Of a stretch of 64,000 bases of DNA, positions 8,031 to 16,561 are shown one piece after another. The notes under the pieces were generated by a model that worked only from the letters and a program-made list of their open reading frames with translations, did not search any database and was not told the DNA's origin. The translations under genes were made by a program, and so were the position numbers. The stretch comes from DIGJ01 sp041739345 (GTDB lineage Bacteria > Bacillota > Clostridia > Lachnospirales > Lachnospiraceae): the NCBI GenBank assembly GCA_041739345.1, contig JBGSNZ010000015.1:33249-97248 (forward strand). Reading direction: 5' to 3'. Position 1 is the stretch's first letter. Each line of letters begins with the position of its first letter.

Positions 8031-9407
8031 TTATTTGCTTGCTGCGTATTCTTTTGCCCAACCATCAACGAATGCGGTTTTAACTGCAGACCAATCGCCA
8101 GTACCTTGAGCATATTCAAGTAATGCGCTACCTACACCATTTTTCCATTCTTCGGATGGCATAGTTGTAAATGTCCAAGAAACTGCTGTTTTACCAGCTG
8201 CAATGTAGTCATTTGCTGCGCTAAGTAATGGGTTAGCTGCTAAATATTCTTCTGTAAAAGTTGTGAATGGTGTAACAAATCCCATTTCATTAGCAACACA
8301 ATCTCTTCCTTCATCACTTGATACAACCCAAGCTAAAAAGTCTAGCGTTGCCTGAATGTCTCCTTTTGAAGCATTCTTGTTTACACACCAGAAGTTTTCA
8401 GAACCTGTGCAAAGTCCTTGATTTTCTTCTCCATCAACTCCAATGTAGATTGGAAGCATTCCAATATCTTCGTCTGCTACGTCATTGCCTGCGATATCAC
8501 CATAAGCCCATGTACCATTCTGATAGAATACTGCTTCCCCTAAAGCAAATTCAGATGCTGCATCCTCACCAGTTTTGCTGGATAATAAATTAGGGCTGCA
8601 AGTTGAATTGTTGATATATAAATCAAAAATCTGTTTGTAGTTGTCTAAGTATGTACCTTTGATTGCCTCTGTTGAGCCAATTCCATCCTGCTGATATTCA
8701 TAATAGATAGGAAGGTTAGCTAAATGAGTTTTAAATCTCCAATCACTACTTGAATCCATACCAGTAGAAGCAAATGCTCCCTCTACACCTAAGTCTTCTT
8801 TATGTGACTGAATTCCTTCTGCTACTGCTTTTAATGTTGCGAAGTTCGTGATTTCATCTGCAGATTTAATTACTGCATCTGGTAATTCACAATATTTTGC
8901 TATCAAAGCTTTATTATAGATAATTCCGTATGTTTCAATAACGTAAGCGATACCCATAACTTCACCTGCATCACCTTTTAATGCGAAATCATCACTCTTT
9001 AAATAAGAATATAATTCACTATCTTTTAAATCATAGCAATAATCTTTCCAAGAAGCTAAACCAACCGGTCCGTTTACCTGGAATAGGGTAGGTGCTTCTG
9101 TTTTAGCCATTTCTGACTTTAATGTAGACTCATATGTACCGGATGCTGCAGTAACAACGGTAACTTCAACGCCTGTTTGCTCTGTATACTTTTTGGCTAA
9201 CCCTTCCCACTGTTCAGCTTGCTCTGGTTTGAAATTTAAGTAATAAACCGAACCATCTGTTGCTTCTGCGTTACCTTCATCTGCAACTTCTTCTTGAGCT
9301 TTTGGTGTATCCTCCGTTGTTGTTGTCTCTCCTTTGCTTCCACAGCCAGCTAACATCGCCGATGTAGTTGTTAGCACTAGGAACAGCGCTAATAATTTTT
9401 TTCTCAT
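8031..9407 (-). CDS. Extracellular sugar-binding lipoprotein
   Basis: 458-aa solute-binding protein (family 1). The N-terminus has Lys/Arg, a hydrophobic stretch and the lipobox LAGC at about residues 19-22, so it should be lipid-anchored outside the membrane. A Glu/Thr-rich linker follows, then the two-lobed binding fold (for example VEGAFASTGMDSS and ENFWCVNKNASKGD). AGGAGG precedes the ATG. It is the promoter-proximal gene of a four-gene sugar import operon. The substrate, mono- or oligosaccharide, is unknown. Confidence 0.87.
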   Translation of the reverse strand: MRKKLLALFLVLTTTSAMLAGCGSKGETTTTEDTPKAQEEVADEGNAEATDGSVYYLNFKPEQAEQWEGLAKKYTEQTGVEVTVVTAASGTYESTLKSEMAKTEAPTLFQVNGPVGLASWKDYCYDLKDSELYSYLKSDDFALKGDAGEVMGIAYVIETYGIIYNKALIAKYCELPDAVIKSADEITNFATLKAVAEGIQSHKEDLGVEGAFASTGMDSSSDWRFKTHLANLPIYYEYQQDGIGSTEAIKGTYLDNYKQIFDLYINNSTCSPNLLSSKTGEDAASEFALGEAVFYQNGTWAYGDIAGNDVADEDIGMLPIYIGVDGEENQGLCTGSENFWCVNKNASKGDIQATLDFLAWVVSSDEGRDCVANEMGFVTPFTTFTEEYLAANPLLSAANDYIAAGKTAVSWTFTTMPSEEWKNGVGSALLEYAQGTGDWSAVKTAFVDGWAKEYAASK

Positions 9408-9440
9408 AATAAAACCCTCCTAATTTAATAAATCAGTTGT

Positions 9441-9467
9441 CCGAAAACGTTTCTGGTAACGTTTCCA
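9441..9467. promoter_or_regulatory. Tandem LacI-type operators, one matching the cre consensus
   Basis: Two AACGTT-centred repeats, centres 12 bp apart. Read on the minus strand, TGGAAACGTTACCA (9467-9454) fits the CcpA cre consensus TGNAANCGNWNNCW at every defined position. The second, GAAACGTTTTC, fits less well and may be the operator of the operon's own LacI regulator. Both lie just downstream of the predicted transcription start. Confidence 0.6.
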
Positions 9468-9479
9468 GTTGATACATTA

Positions 9480-9508
9480 AATATATACCCATTTGATATA
9501 TTTTGCAA
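9480..9508 (-). promoter_or_regulatory. Promoter of the sugar ABC operon
   Basis: Minus-strand TTGCAA (9508-9503), 17-base spacer, TATATT (9485-9480); predicted start about 9473. The two inverted repeats at 9441-9466 lie directly downstream. Confidence 0.6.
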
Positions 9509-9631
9509 TAGTTATTTCATATTTTGTATAATAGCAATATGATTGACAATTACATTTTGTGCAATTTCACAATATTTTAGACATAAACCCAATTTTTTTT
9601 AAATTATAGAATGCTTTATTCTAATCACTTT

Positions 9632-9654
9632 TTAAGAAAGTTCAACTTTCTTAA
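9632..9654. repeat. Perfect 23-bp palindrome
   Basis: TTAAGAAAGTT, one central C, AACTTTCTTAA. It sits in the divergent region between the sugar operon and perR, 29 bp upstream of the perR -35. No T-run follows, so an operator is likelier than a terminator. The rest of 9510-9680 is AT-rich with nothing else I can support. Confidence 0.6.
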
Positions 9655-9683
9655 TACTTTTTCTTCAAATACTCGCATTTACC

Positions 9684-9739
9684 TTGACAGATTTGTATGT
9701 ACTGGTTAAAATAATAGTAACTATTACTATTATTTTAAC
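9684..9739 (+). promoter_or_regulatory. perR promoter with autoregulatory Per/Fur box
   Basis: TTGACA (9684-9689), 17-base spacer, TAAAAT (9707-9712). A 35-bp nearly perfect palindrome (9705-9739, 16 of 17 pairs) overlaps the -10 and start. Its core TAGTAAC-T-ATTACTA is a 7-1-7 Fur-family box, matching the operator before rubrerythrin. Confidence 0.8.
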
Positions 9740-9751
9740 TTGGAGGTCTAT

Positions 9752-10147
9752 ATGTCAAATGCAAAGTTTAGTCGGCAACGAGAGGCAATTCGAGAGTATT
9801 TAGCTAGTACTAAATCACATCCAACTGCAGACATGGTTTATAATCAAATACAATCCATTTACCCAAATATAAGCTTAGGTACGGTTTATCGAAACTTGAA
9901 TCTGCTGGTAGAGCAGGGGGATGCAATCAAATTGTCCTGTGGCGACGGCATGGAGCATTTTGATTATGATACATCAGAGCACTATCATTTTATCTGTAAG
10001 AACTGTGGAAATGTCATAGATCTTAACATGGAATCTATCAATCATATTAACACCATTGCTGGTTCTGTTTTTGATGGAAAAATTGATGGCAGCATAACCT
10101 ATTTTTACGGAATTTGTCCAGCTTGTTTATCGGATACAAGTAAGTAA
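9752..10147 (+). CDS. perR: Fur-family peroxide-stress regulator (PerR-like)
   Basis: 131-aa metalloregulator. The N-terminal winged helix includes HPTADMVYNQIQ and SLGTVYRNLNLL, the Fur/PerR DNA-binding helix. The C-terminal half has the histidine cluster EHYHFICKNCG and a second pair CPAC, giving the four-Cys structural zinc site. The ATG at 9752 follows GGAGG (9742-9746); a TTG at 9740 would put the Shine-Dalgarno inside the gene. It precedes reverse rubrerythrin, and both promoters carry the same inverted repeat, so a PerR role is favoured over Fur or Zur. Specificity is inferred from that context. Confidence 0.82.
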   Translation: MSNAKFSRQREAIREYLASTKSHPTADMVYNQIQSIYPNISLGTVYRNLNLLVEQGDAIKLSCGDGMEHFDYDTSEHYHFICKNCGNVIDLNMESINHINTIAGSVFDGKIDGSITYFYGICPACLSDTSK

Positions 10148-10166
10148 AAGCTTTTTCAAAAAAGTA

Positions 10167-10218
10167 TTGACAAAGTTTAAGAAACAAGTTAATATGTTTA
10201 TATCAGTAATGATTACTG
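10167..10218 (+). promoter_or_regulatory. Rubrerythrin promoter with PerR-type box
   Basis: TTGACA (10167-10172), 17-base spacer, TAATAT (10190-10195). The perfect 7-1-7 inverted repeat CAGTAATGATTACTG (10204-10218) covers the predicted start and shares the AGTAA/TTACT core with the perR box. Confidence 0.8.
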
Positions 10219-10304
10219 TTATCGTTTGCAGTATTTCGTATTGAATACATTATGAAAGAAATTGAAATACAAGATAAACTTATTAAAGAAAAGGAGATAT
10301 TATT

Positions 10305-10850
10305 ATGAAGAAATTTGTATGTAGCGTATGTGGTTATGTTCACGAGGGAGATTCTGCACCGGAGGCATGTCCTCAATGTAAAGCACCAGCTTCTAAGTTC
10401 AAAGAACAGACTGGAAGCAGAGAATGGGCTTGCGAACACGTTGTAGGTGTTGCTCAGGGCGTAAGCGAAGATATCCTTGAAGATTTAAGAGCTAACTTTT
10501 CGGGTGAATGTTCTGAAGTTGGAATGTATTTGGCAATGTCAAGAGTTGCTCATAGAGAAGGCTATCCAGAGATCGGTCTATACTGGGAAAAAGCTGCTTT
10601 TGAAGAAGCAGAGCATGCTGCAAAATTTGCTGAATTATTAGGCGAAATTATAACAGACAGTACTAAGAAAAACTTAGAGCTTAGAATTGATGCAGAAAAC
10701 GGAGCTACTGCAGGTAAATTTGACCTTGCGAAACGTGCAAAAGCTGCTAACTTGGATGCAATCCATGATACTGTACATGAAATGGCAAAAGATGAAGCTC
10801 GACACGGTAAAGCATTTGAAGGTCTTTACAACCGTTATTTTGGAGCTTAA
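10305..10850 (+). CDS. Reverse rubrerythrin
   Basis: 181-aa non-heme iron protein with domain order opposite to classical rubrerythrin. Rubredoxin comes first (CSVCGY and CPQCKAP, residues 5-26), then a ferritin-like four-helix diiron domain with Glu and EXXH ligands (GECSEVGMYL, EEAEHAAKF, KDEARHGKAF). Such proteins act as NADH-linked peroxidases/oxygen reductases in clostridia, receiving electrons through rubredoxin partners. AAGGAGA precedes the ATG. The upstream PerR-type box suggests peroxide induction. Confidence 0.9.
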   Translation: MKKFVCSVCGYVHEGDSAPEACPQCKAPASKFKEQTGSREWACEHVVGVAQGVSEDILEDLRANFSGECSEVGMYLAMSRVAHREGYPEIGLYWEKAAFEEAEHAAKFAELLGEIITDSTKKNLELRIDAENGATAGKFDLAKRAKAANLDAIHDTVHEMAKDEARHGKAFEGLYNRYFGA

Positions 10851-10888
10851 TACAGCAACTAAAACGACTTATTTTGTCGATACATTAC

Positions 10889-10930
10889 AAGATGGAGGGG
10901 TGCGATTTTACTATCAAACCCTTCCATCTT
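10889..10930 (+). terminator. Terminator after rubrerythrin
   Basis: AAGATGGAGGGGT pairs with ACCCTTCCATCTT across a 15-base loop, between the converging rubrerythrin and anti-sigma-like genes. The following sequence is only moderately T-rich. Confidence 0.6.
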
Positions 10931-10999
10931 ATTATTCAAAAATATTTTTACCAGCATATTTTTCCTTTTGGAGCAGAACAGACGGCTAATGCTAAAAAT

Positions 11000-11977
11000 T
11001 TATTCATTTACAGTAATTGAATCAAGAATTTTATGAATCTCATCATCTGATAAATTCGTAAACGTTAAAATTTCAGAATACTCATCATAGGAAATCAATA
11101 CAGTTGTTCTTGTTACACCCGTTTCTATATCATCACTTAGTTCAAATATATTTCCATTATCGGAAACATACTCTCTTTGATTGGTAGTTGGCATTGTACT
11201 TGTAATAACAGCGTTATCAACCTCTTTTCCATCCCAGTTTAAATTTTTTTGATTATCCAATGTAAATTCTCCATCGGCATACTTAAAGTTTGAGACTAAT
11301 TCAGCCATGTTTGCTGCGGTATCCTCTTCATGTATATACTCTGTATACTGAACATTTCCATTTAGTGTATATACATTATTAAAAATATTGGGCATATTGG
11401 TATCTTGATAAGCTGTTTCATAATCCTTATATGTGTACTCTGTAACATCAACCACATTCTCTTCTTCCTTCCAGTTGATTCTGTCATCTGAATAATAAGT
11501 TGAATGCGTTTCCTTTCGAACTTCTTTAGAAATCCATTTCATACCTTCGCTGCCTGACTCTGTTGATAGGATGTCTGTACTAACTTTAGTATCAGAAAGT
11601 AAACTATTTTCCATGCTAATATCTCCATTTGTTCCAACATTCACATCAGCACTTTCTGTTATCAGACCATATTCCATTTGCTGTACATTTCTAAAATGCT
11701 GTACTGCTGCAAAGGCAGTACTACCAGTTACTCCAATTATTAATAATGCAGCTGCCACTTTAAAAATTTTCTTCTTTAATTTCATCTTTTCTGATTTCCT
11801 CTCTTTTAACTTTAATCTGAAAACGAAATCCCTTGGCATTGTCACATTAGTATCTAAACTTTGCAGTTCACAAAGTCTATTTGATAAAATTTCAGCCTGA
11901 ACAAATTCTTCATTTTCAATCGCTATATTAATTTTCTTCTTCAAAGTTGCAACTTCGATTTCTATATTCTCCTTCAT
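11000..11977 (-). CDS. Membrane-anchored sigma-factor partner (putative anti-sigma)
   Basis: About 325 aa. A charged cytoplasmic N-terminus of roughly 70 residues is followed by one membrane segment (KVAAALLIIGVTGSTAFAAV, near residues 71-90) and a large outside domain rich in Thr, Asn and acidic residues. It follows the ECF sigma gene by 79 bases, the usual place for an anti-sigma factor, but no ZAS zinc motif is visible. The outside domain looks like DUF4367-type lipoprotein-like folds; that is an impression only. I choose the ATG at 11977 behind AAAGGAGT rather than a TTG six codons upstream. It has its own copy of the promoter found before the sigma gene. Confidence 0.7.
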   Translation of the reverse strand: MKENIEIEVATLKKKINIAIENEEFVQAEILSNRLCELQSLDTNVTMPRDFVFRLKLKERKSEKMKLKKKIFKVAAALLIIGVTGSTAFAAVQHFRNVQQMEYGLITESADVNVGTNGDISMENSLLSDTKVSTDILSTESGSEGMKWISKEVRKETHSTYYSDDRINWKEEENVVDVTEYTYKDYETAYQDTNMPNIFNNVYTLNGNVQYTEYIHEEDTAANMAELVSNFKYADGEFTLDNQKNLNWDGKEVDNAVITSTMPTTNQREYVSDNGNIFELSDDIETGVTRTTVLISYDEYSEILTFTNLSDDEIHKILDSITVNE

Positions 11978-12024
11978 ATTAGCCACTCCTTTCAATTTAC
12001 TCAGTCACGCGTTAACTGTACATC

Positions 12025-12054
12025 TATATATGCATTTTTTTATGAAATGTAACA
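12025..12054 (-). promoter_or_regulatory. ECF-type promoter before the anti-sigma gene
   Basis: Minus-strand TGTTACA (12054-12048), 13 bases, TGCATATATA (12034-12025). Identical elements with identical spacing precede the sigma gene. The site begins three bases after the sigma stop codon. Confidence 0.65.
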
Positions 12055-12056
12055 CA

Positions 12057-12578
12057 TCAAAATACATTCAGTTCTAATTTTTTAACAATACTCTTGACTT
12101 CTTTCCTTAGTCTTACATATTTCATTCGCAATGCTACATCACTAATTCCAAGTTCCTTTGCGATGTCATGCATTGTCCTATGTTCCAAATAATATTTCTC
12201 ATATAATATTTGGTTATTTTCCGAAAGTGTTAATAAAACTTTCCCCTCATATTCAGTCTCATCAATATTGGAATCATATCTTTTACAAATTTCATCAAAA
12301 ATATCGTCCTGCTCACCAGCAATTTGTTCCTCTGGTGCTATCAATATCTCTTTCCTTGAACTTCGAAAATACTCTAATGTCAGATTTTTTGCTGTCTTAT
12401 ATAAAAAAGCTATCGGTTTCTCGTGATTTGAGAATTCAGTCCCCTTCTTATACGCAATTAAAAAAACTTCCTGCGTTAAATCCTCTGCGCATTCTCTGCT
12501 ATTAACCATGCCTAGGATATATTTATAAATGCGTGCATAATTTTCTTTACATATTATTTCAAAATCAGTCAAGTTCAT
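12057..12578 (-). CDS. ECF-type RNA polymerase sigma factor
   Basis: 173 aa. Region 2 is seen in YILGMVNSRECAEDLTQEVFL (about residues 19-39) and the following LYKTAKNLTLEYFRSSRK. Region 4 helix-turn-helix is RTMHDIAKELGISDVALRMK near residues 133-152. It works with the membrane protein encoded just downstream and probably transcribes both genes from the duplicated promoter. The signal sensed is unknown. A Shine-Dalgarno GGAGGTGA precedes the ATG. Confidence 0.9.
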   Translation of the reverse strand: MNLTDFEIICKENYARIYKYILGMVNSRECAEDLTQEVFLIAYKKGTEFSNHEKPIAFLYKTAKNLTLEYFRSSRKEILIAPEEQIAGEQDDIFDEICKRYDSNIDETEYEGKVLLTLSENNQILYEKYYLEHRTMHDIAKELGISDVALRMKYVRLRKEVKSIVKKLELNVF

Positions 12579-12590
12579 TCACCTCCACTT

Positions 12591-12620
12591 TATATATGCA
12601 GATAATTCATGCTTGTAACA
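12591..12620 (-). promoter_or_regulatory. Autoregulatory ECF-type promoter before the sigma gene
   Basis: Minus-strand TGTTACA (12620-12614), 13 bases, TGCATATATA (12600-12591), matching the copy at 12025-12054. The -10-like element ends 13 bases before the start codon, so the leader would be very short. The rest of 12621-12800 is AT-rich without recognisable features. Confidence 0.65.
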
Positions 12621-12800
12621 AAATATTTGAAGTATTTCTCAATTATTTATTAAATCCCAATAAATATAATGTGTATTTTTAACTATTGCAAATCAACTTA
12701 ATAGCGGTCTATACTCACACTCCGTACTTTAATATAATTGCATATCGATTATTAATATTATAGATAGATTGAGGGATAATCTAGGAACAGCTAAGCAAAA

Positions 12801-12830
12801 AAACAAGGACTGTCAATATAGTCCTTGTTT
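12801..12830 (-). terminator. Terminator of the glf-glycosyltransferase operon
   Basis: AAACAAGGACT and AGTCCTTGTTT form an 11-bp perfect stem with an 8-base loop and a T-run on the minus strand, 24 bases after the glycosyltransferase stop. Confidence 0.85.
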
Positions 12831-12853
12831 TTATATGTTTCGCTATATTTTGT

Positions 12854-13870
12854 TTAATTGAAACCATAAATTTTTTGAGATAGCTGATACCCTAAGATAA
12901 TAATCTTTCGACCCGCTCTTCCCTTTAATTGCATCGAACGACCTAGTGTTTTATTTTTTACTGCATGATAAAGACGCTTGTTCTCTTCTTCTAAGAATTC
13001 CCACAACTCTTCCTTTTTTTCAAAGCTTTCGTCAGAACCTTCTTTTAAGAGTAAAACCGTGCATACTGCCATCATCATAGCAAGATATTTTGCCATATAA
13101 TTTCTGAGTTTGCGATTCTTTACTTTTGATAAATCGTGTGATTGAATCATAAATTTCGTTATCTTAATCTGTTGATCTACACGTCCAATCATGACATTTT
13201 CATTTACGGATTGATCTTCTCTTCCAATATAATACCGATATAAATCAACATCTAAATAATACATAGTCATTACCATTGGAAGTGGCTGATATACAAAGAT
13301 GTTATCCACATAGAAGGTATGCTTTGGAAGCTCTAATCCACACTCACGCAAGAGATTGGTGCGGTAAATAACAGAATGCATTAAGATATTCTGACTTGTC
13401 TTAAAATGCATGATATCCGACCAACTAAATATTTTTCCTTTTGGCAATGCCGTACGATAATCAATCACTTTTTGCTTGTTCGCCGATACCTTTTCATATA
13501 CATAATTACAAATAAGCATATCTAAATTAGTGGCACCTTCCACCATGGTCTTAAGGAGCGCAAGTACCTTTTTAAGTGCTTCCTCTTGTACCCAGTCGTC
13601 GCTATCCACTACTTTATAATAAAGTCCCGTTGCATTACGAAGCCCTGTATTAACAGCTTCTCCATGCCCCCCATTTTGCTGATGTATGGAGCGCACTATT
13701 GTTGGATATTTTTCAGCATACGCATCGGCTATTTTTGCAGTATCATCTTTTGAACCATCATCGACAATCAATATTTCGATATCGTCTCCCCCAACCAAAA
13801 GACTCTCGATTGCATGATTCATATATTCTTGTGAATTATAGCAAGGTATTGCTACACTCAATAATTTCAT
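12854..13870 (-). CDS. Family 2 glycosyltransferase
   Basis: 338 aa, GT-A fold. The N-terminal block SVAIPCYNSQEYMNHAIESL, then EILIVDDGSKDDT near residue 33 and the DXD-like KVVDSDDWV near 90, are the nucleotide-sugar and metal-binding motifs. A poorly conserved helical C-terminus ends in a basic stretch. It starts 29 bases after glf and is probably co-transcribed, so it may transfer galactofuranose or another sugar to a surface polysaccharide; donor and acceptor are unknown. GGAGGG precedes the ATG. Confidence 0.87.
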   Translation of the reverse strand: MKLLSVAIPCYNSQEYMNHAIESLLVGGDDIEILIVDDGSKDDTAKIADAYAEKYPTIVRSIHQQNGGHGEAVNTGLRNATGLYYKVVDSDDWVQEEALKKVLALLKTMVEGATNLDMLICNYVYEKVSANKQKVIDYRTALPKGKIFSWSDIMHFKTSQNILMHSVIYRTNLLRECGLELPKHTFYVDNIFVYQPLPMVMTMYYLDVDLYRYYIGREDQSVNENVMIGRVDQQIKITKFMIQSHDLSKVKNRKLRNYMAKYLAMMMAVCTVLLLKEGSDESFEKKEELWEFLEEENKRLYHAVKNKTLGRSMQLKGRAGRKIIILGYQLSQKIYGFN

Positions 13871-13899
13871 TTTTTATCCCTCCTGGCAAGTAAAGTTTT

Positions 13900-15036
13900 C
13901 TACATAACCTTAGAAATATCTAAAGCTCTCTTTACAATGGCATCAATGTTATAGTATTTATATTCCGCTAATCTTCCTAATAAGTGGAAATTTGGAATTT
14001 GTTTTACTAATGATACGTATTTATCATATAAAGCTAAATTCTCAGGATTAATAATTGCATAGTACGGGATTTCGCCGTTTTCTCCACTATAAGGAATCGG
14101 ATATTCTTTCATTATAGTAGTTCCATCCACTTTTTGACCTGTCAAGTAAGGATATTCTGTAATACGTGTAAAGTCCTCTGTAACCGTATAATTAACCACC
14201 CCATGCGACTGAAATGGGCCGTTTTGATAGTACTGCGTCTTAAATATCAAAGAACGATATGGAAGTTGTCCAAACTTACAATCAAAGAACTCATCAAGTG
14301 CTCCAGTAAATATAACTTCTCCTTCAAATACGCTACCTTCAAAATAAACATGATCCTCTTTAATTTCAATTAGATCCTTTGCCGGCGTGTTCAATTGAAC
14401 ACTTATATTTTCATGGTCTAACATCGATTCAAAAAGTTTTGTATAACCTTCTTGTGGTAATCCTTGATAAGTATCTTGGAAATACCGATTATCATAAGAC
14501 AATATAACTGGAACACGACCAGAAACAGAAGGATCAATTTCTTCTGGTTTTTGGCCCCACTGCTTCATGGTATATTTAAGAAATATATTTTCATATACGT
14601 ATTCCGCAATTTCCTGAATTTCAGTATCTTTATTTTCTCTTAGTTCAAGTATTGGTACCTTTATATTTTCACCATAGGCTGCTATTAGTTTATCTTTTAT
14701 GCGATTCGCTTTTTCCTTATCATAGACACAAAAAAGTGTATTCAAATTGAACGGGATCGGTAATAATTCACCATATATATTACCCACAACTTCATGAGAA
14801 TACTTATACCAATTTGTAAAACGAGATAGGTATTCATATACATCCGTTAAATTCGTGTGAAATATATGTGGTCCATATTTGTGTATTCTTATTCCATGTT
14901 CATCGAGCAAATCATACGCATTTCCTCCAATATGATCTCTTTGCTCTATAATTAATACTTTTTTCCCTTTATCGGCTAATTCTCTGCTAAGAACTGCACC
15001 TGCAAAACCACAGCCAATTATAATACTATCAAACAT
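13900..15036 (-). CDS. glf: UDP-galactopyranose mutase
   Basis: 378-aa flavoenzyme that converts UDP-galactopyranose to UDP-galactofuranose. The FAD-binding N-terminus is IIIGCGFAGAVLSRELADKG, with IIEQRDHIGGNAYD next. Family-specific blocks are GPHIFHT, FNLNTLF, KYTMKQWG and the C-terminal GRLAEYKYYNIDA. Length is typical. It is the first gene of a two-gene operon with a glycosyltransferase, implying galactofuranose in a cell-surface glycan. Confidence 0.93.
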   Translation of the reverse strand: MFDSIIIGCGFAGAVLSRELADKGKKVLIIEQRDHIGGNAYDLLDEHGIRIHKYGPHIFHTNLTDVYEYLSRFTNWYKYSHEVVGNIYGELLPIPFNLNTLFCVYDKEKANRIKDKLIAAYGENIKVPILELRENKDTEIQEIAEYVYENIFLKYTMKQWGQKPEEIDPSVSGRVPVILSYDNRYFQDTYQGLPQEGYTKLFESMLDHENISVQLNTPAKDLIEIKEDHVYFEGSVFEGEVIFTGALDEFFDCKFGQLPYRSLIFKTQYYQNGPFQSHGVVNYTVTEDFTRITEYPYLTGQKVDGTTIMKEYPIPYSGENGEIPYYAIINPENLALYDKYVSLVKQIPNFHLLGRLAEYKYYNIDAIVKRALDISKVM

Positions 15037-15208
15037 TGTAGTCTCCTATCTTCGTCATGCTAATAAACTCTCATTAAGTAATATTCTACACAAAAATTTA
15101 CCATTTTACAATGCCTCGCAACTATTTTTCTTATTGTTCATTTATCTATTCTATGATATAATAATCCCACCAATGTAACTTGTATATAAATCTGATAGGA
15201 GGACTGTA

Positions 15209-15559
15209 ATGTCATTTGGAAAAAATCTGGAGCGTATTCGAAAAGGAAAAAAAATGAGTCAGGCAAAACTTGGCGAGCTATTAGGATTAACACAGCAAAT
15301 GGTTAGTAGTTATGAGAAAGATTTGTCCTCTCCAAATGTTGATGTGCTTATTAAAATCGCAGATTATTTCAATGTCTCAATTGATTCGTTAGTTGAGCAT
15401 GTAGTAAAAAAACCGGATGATGATAATTCACAATCTCGTTTTTTACGTTATTATGAAAACCTAAATGAAAATGACCGTGACAAATGTATTACCATTGTAC
15501 AAACACTTTTAGAGGATCGCGAAATGAGTCAACATAGAAAAAGCCGTAAAAGCAATTAA
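15209..15559 (+). CDS. XRE-family helix-turn-helix regulator
   Basis: 116 aa. Cro/C1-type helix-turn-helix at residues 5-60 (MSQAKLGELLGLTQQMVSSYE, then PNVDVLIKIADYFNVSIDSL). The C-terminal 50 residues are charged and probably helical. Shine-Dalgarno TAGGAGG precedes the ATG. It stands alone between the glf operon and a terminator, so its targets cannot be inferred. Confidence 0.85.
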   Translation: MSFGKNLERIRKGKKMSQAKLGELLGLTQQMVSSYEKDLSSPNVDVLIKIADYFNVSIDSLVEHVVKKPDDDNSQSRFLRYYENLNENDRDKCITIVQTLLEDREMSQHRKSRKSN

Positions 15560-15574
15560 TTTATTTAAGCATAT

Positions 15575-15618
15575 AAAAAGAAACGATTTCTTGGATTTCC
15601 AAAAAATCGTTTCTTTTT
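15575..15618. terminator. Bidirectional terminator
   Basis: AAAAAGAAACGATTT pairs perfectly with AAATCGTTTCTTTTT; an inner TTGG/CCAA extends the stem. It serves the converging XRE gene and the nucleoside-importer operon. Confidence 0.9.
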
Positions 15619-15626
15619 TTATTCTA

Positions 15627-16559
15627 TTATTTAGATTTTATATATGGTTTACCATTCGCTGCAGGAACTCTTGATTTACCTACAAAGAGTATTAAAGCAA
15701 CAACCGTAACAACATAAGGAATCATAGAAATTAAGTTTGGAGAAACAATATTTCCTGATCCTAAAAGTACTTTTAATCCACTGCAGAAACCAAATAATAA
15801 ACAAGCGTACATCGCGCCCTGTGGTTTGAATTTACCAAAGATTACTGCTGCAATCGCAATAAAACCTTGACCTACAATTACAATAGGTTTGAACTGGTTT
15901 ACCGTTGCTAATGTAACATACGCTCCACCAAGTCCAGCTAAGAATCCAGATAAGATAACACTGATATAACGTACACGGAATACATTAATACCTAATGTAT
16001 CACATGCTGTTGGATGTTCACCAACTGCACGAAGTCTCATTCCAAATCTTGTTTTATAGAAAACAAACCATACAACAACTACTAATAAAAATACCAAGTA
16101 TGCAACGGAATATACATTTAATACATTCTTCCAGAAGGTACCTGCTTTGAAAACACCATCAAAAAGTTTAGGAAGTTTCCAAGCACTATCAATAGCCGGT
16201 GTATCCGATGAGTTAAATAACATTTTAGCCAAGAAAACCGCAATACCTGGTGCTAAAAAGTTAATTGCTGTACCAGTTATTGTCTGGTCAGCTGCTAAAG
16301 ATACACATGCAACTGCGTGAAGCAATCCAAATAATGCTCCCGCTAGCCCACCACATAGGAATGCTAACCAACCATTATGTGAATAATAAGCAACAACTGC
16401 TCCAGTAAAAGCACCAATCGTCATCATACCTTCAATACCAATGTTAACTACACCACTACGTTCTGAGAAGCATGAACCTAATGCTGCAAATAAAAGCGGA
16501 GGAGTTGCAATTAAAGTTGCATTAATAATTAAACCTAAATTACTGATAAATGCATCCAT
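15627..16559 (-). CDS. Nucleoside-type ABC importer permease (second)
   Basis: 310-aa membrane protein of the BMP-linked importer family (B. subtilis NupQ/YufQ type), with about eight hydrophobic segments. RSGVVNIGIEGMMTIGAF near residue 33 and LRAVGEHPTACDTLGINV near 178 are family hallmarks. It starts two bases after the first permease stop and ends the operon. With its partner it should form the channel for purine nucleosides or related compounds; the true substrate is inferred. Confidence 0.88.
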   Translation of the reverse strand: MDAFISNLGLIINATLIATPPLLFAALGSCFSERSGVVNIGIEGMMTIGAFTGAVVAYYSHNGWLAFLCGGLAGALFGLLHAVACVSLAADQTITGTAINFLAPGIAVFLAKMLFNSSDTPAIDSAWKLPKLFDGVFKAGTFWKNVLNVYSVAYLVFLLVVVVWFVFYKTRFGMRLRAVGEHPTACDTLGINVFRVRYISVILSGFLAGLGGAYVTLATVNQFKPIVIVGQGFIAIAAVIFGKFKPQGAMYACLLFGFCSGLKVLLGSGNIVSPNLISMIPYVVTVVALILFVGKSRVPAANGKPYIKSK

Positions 16560-16561
16560 GT

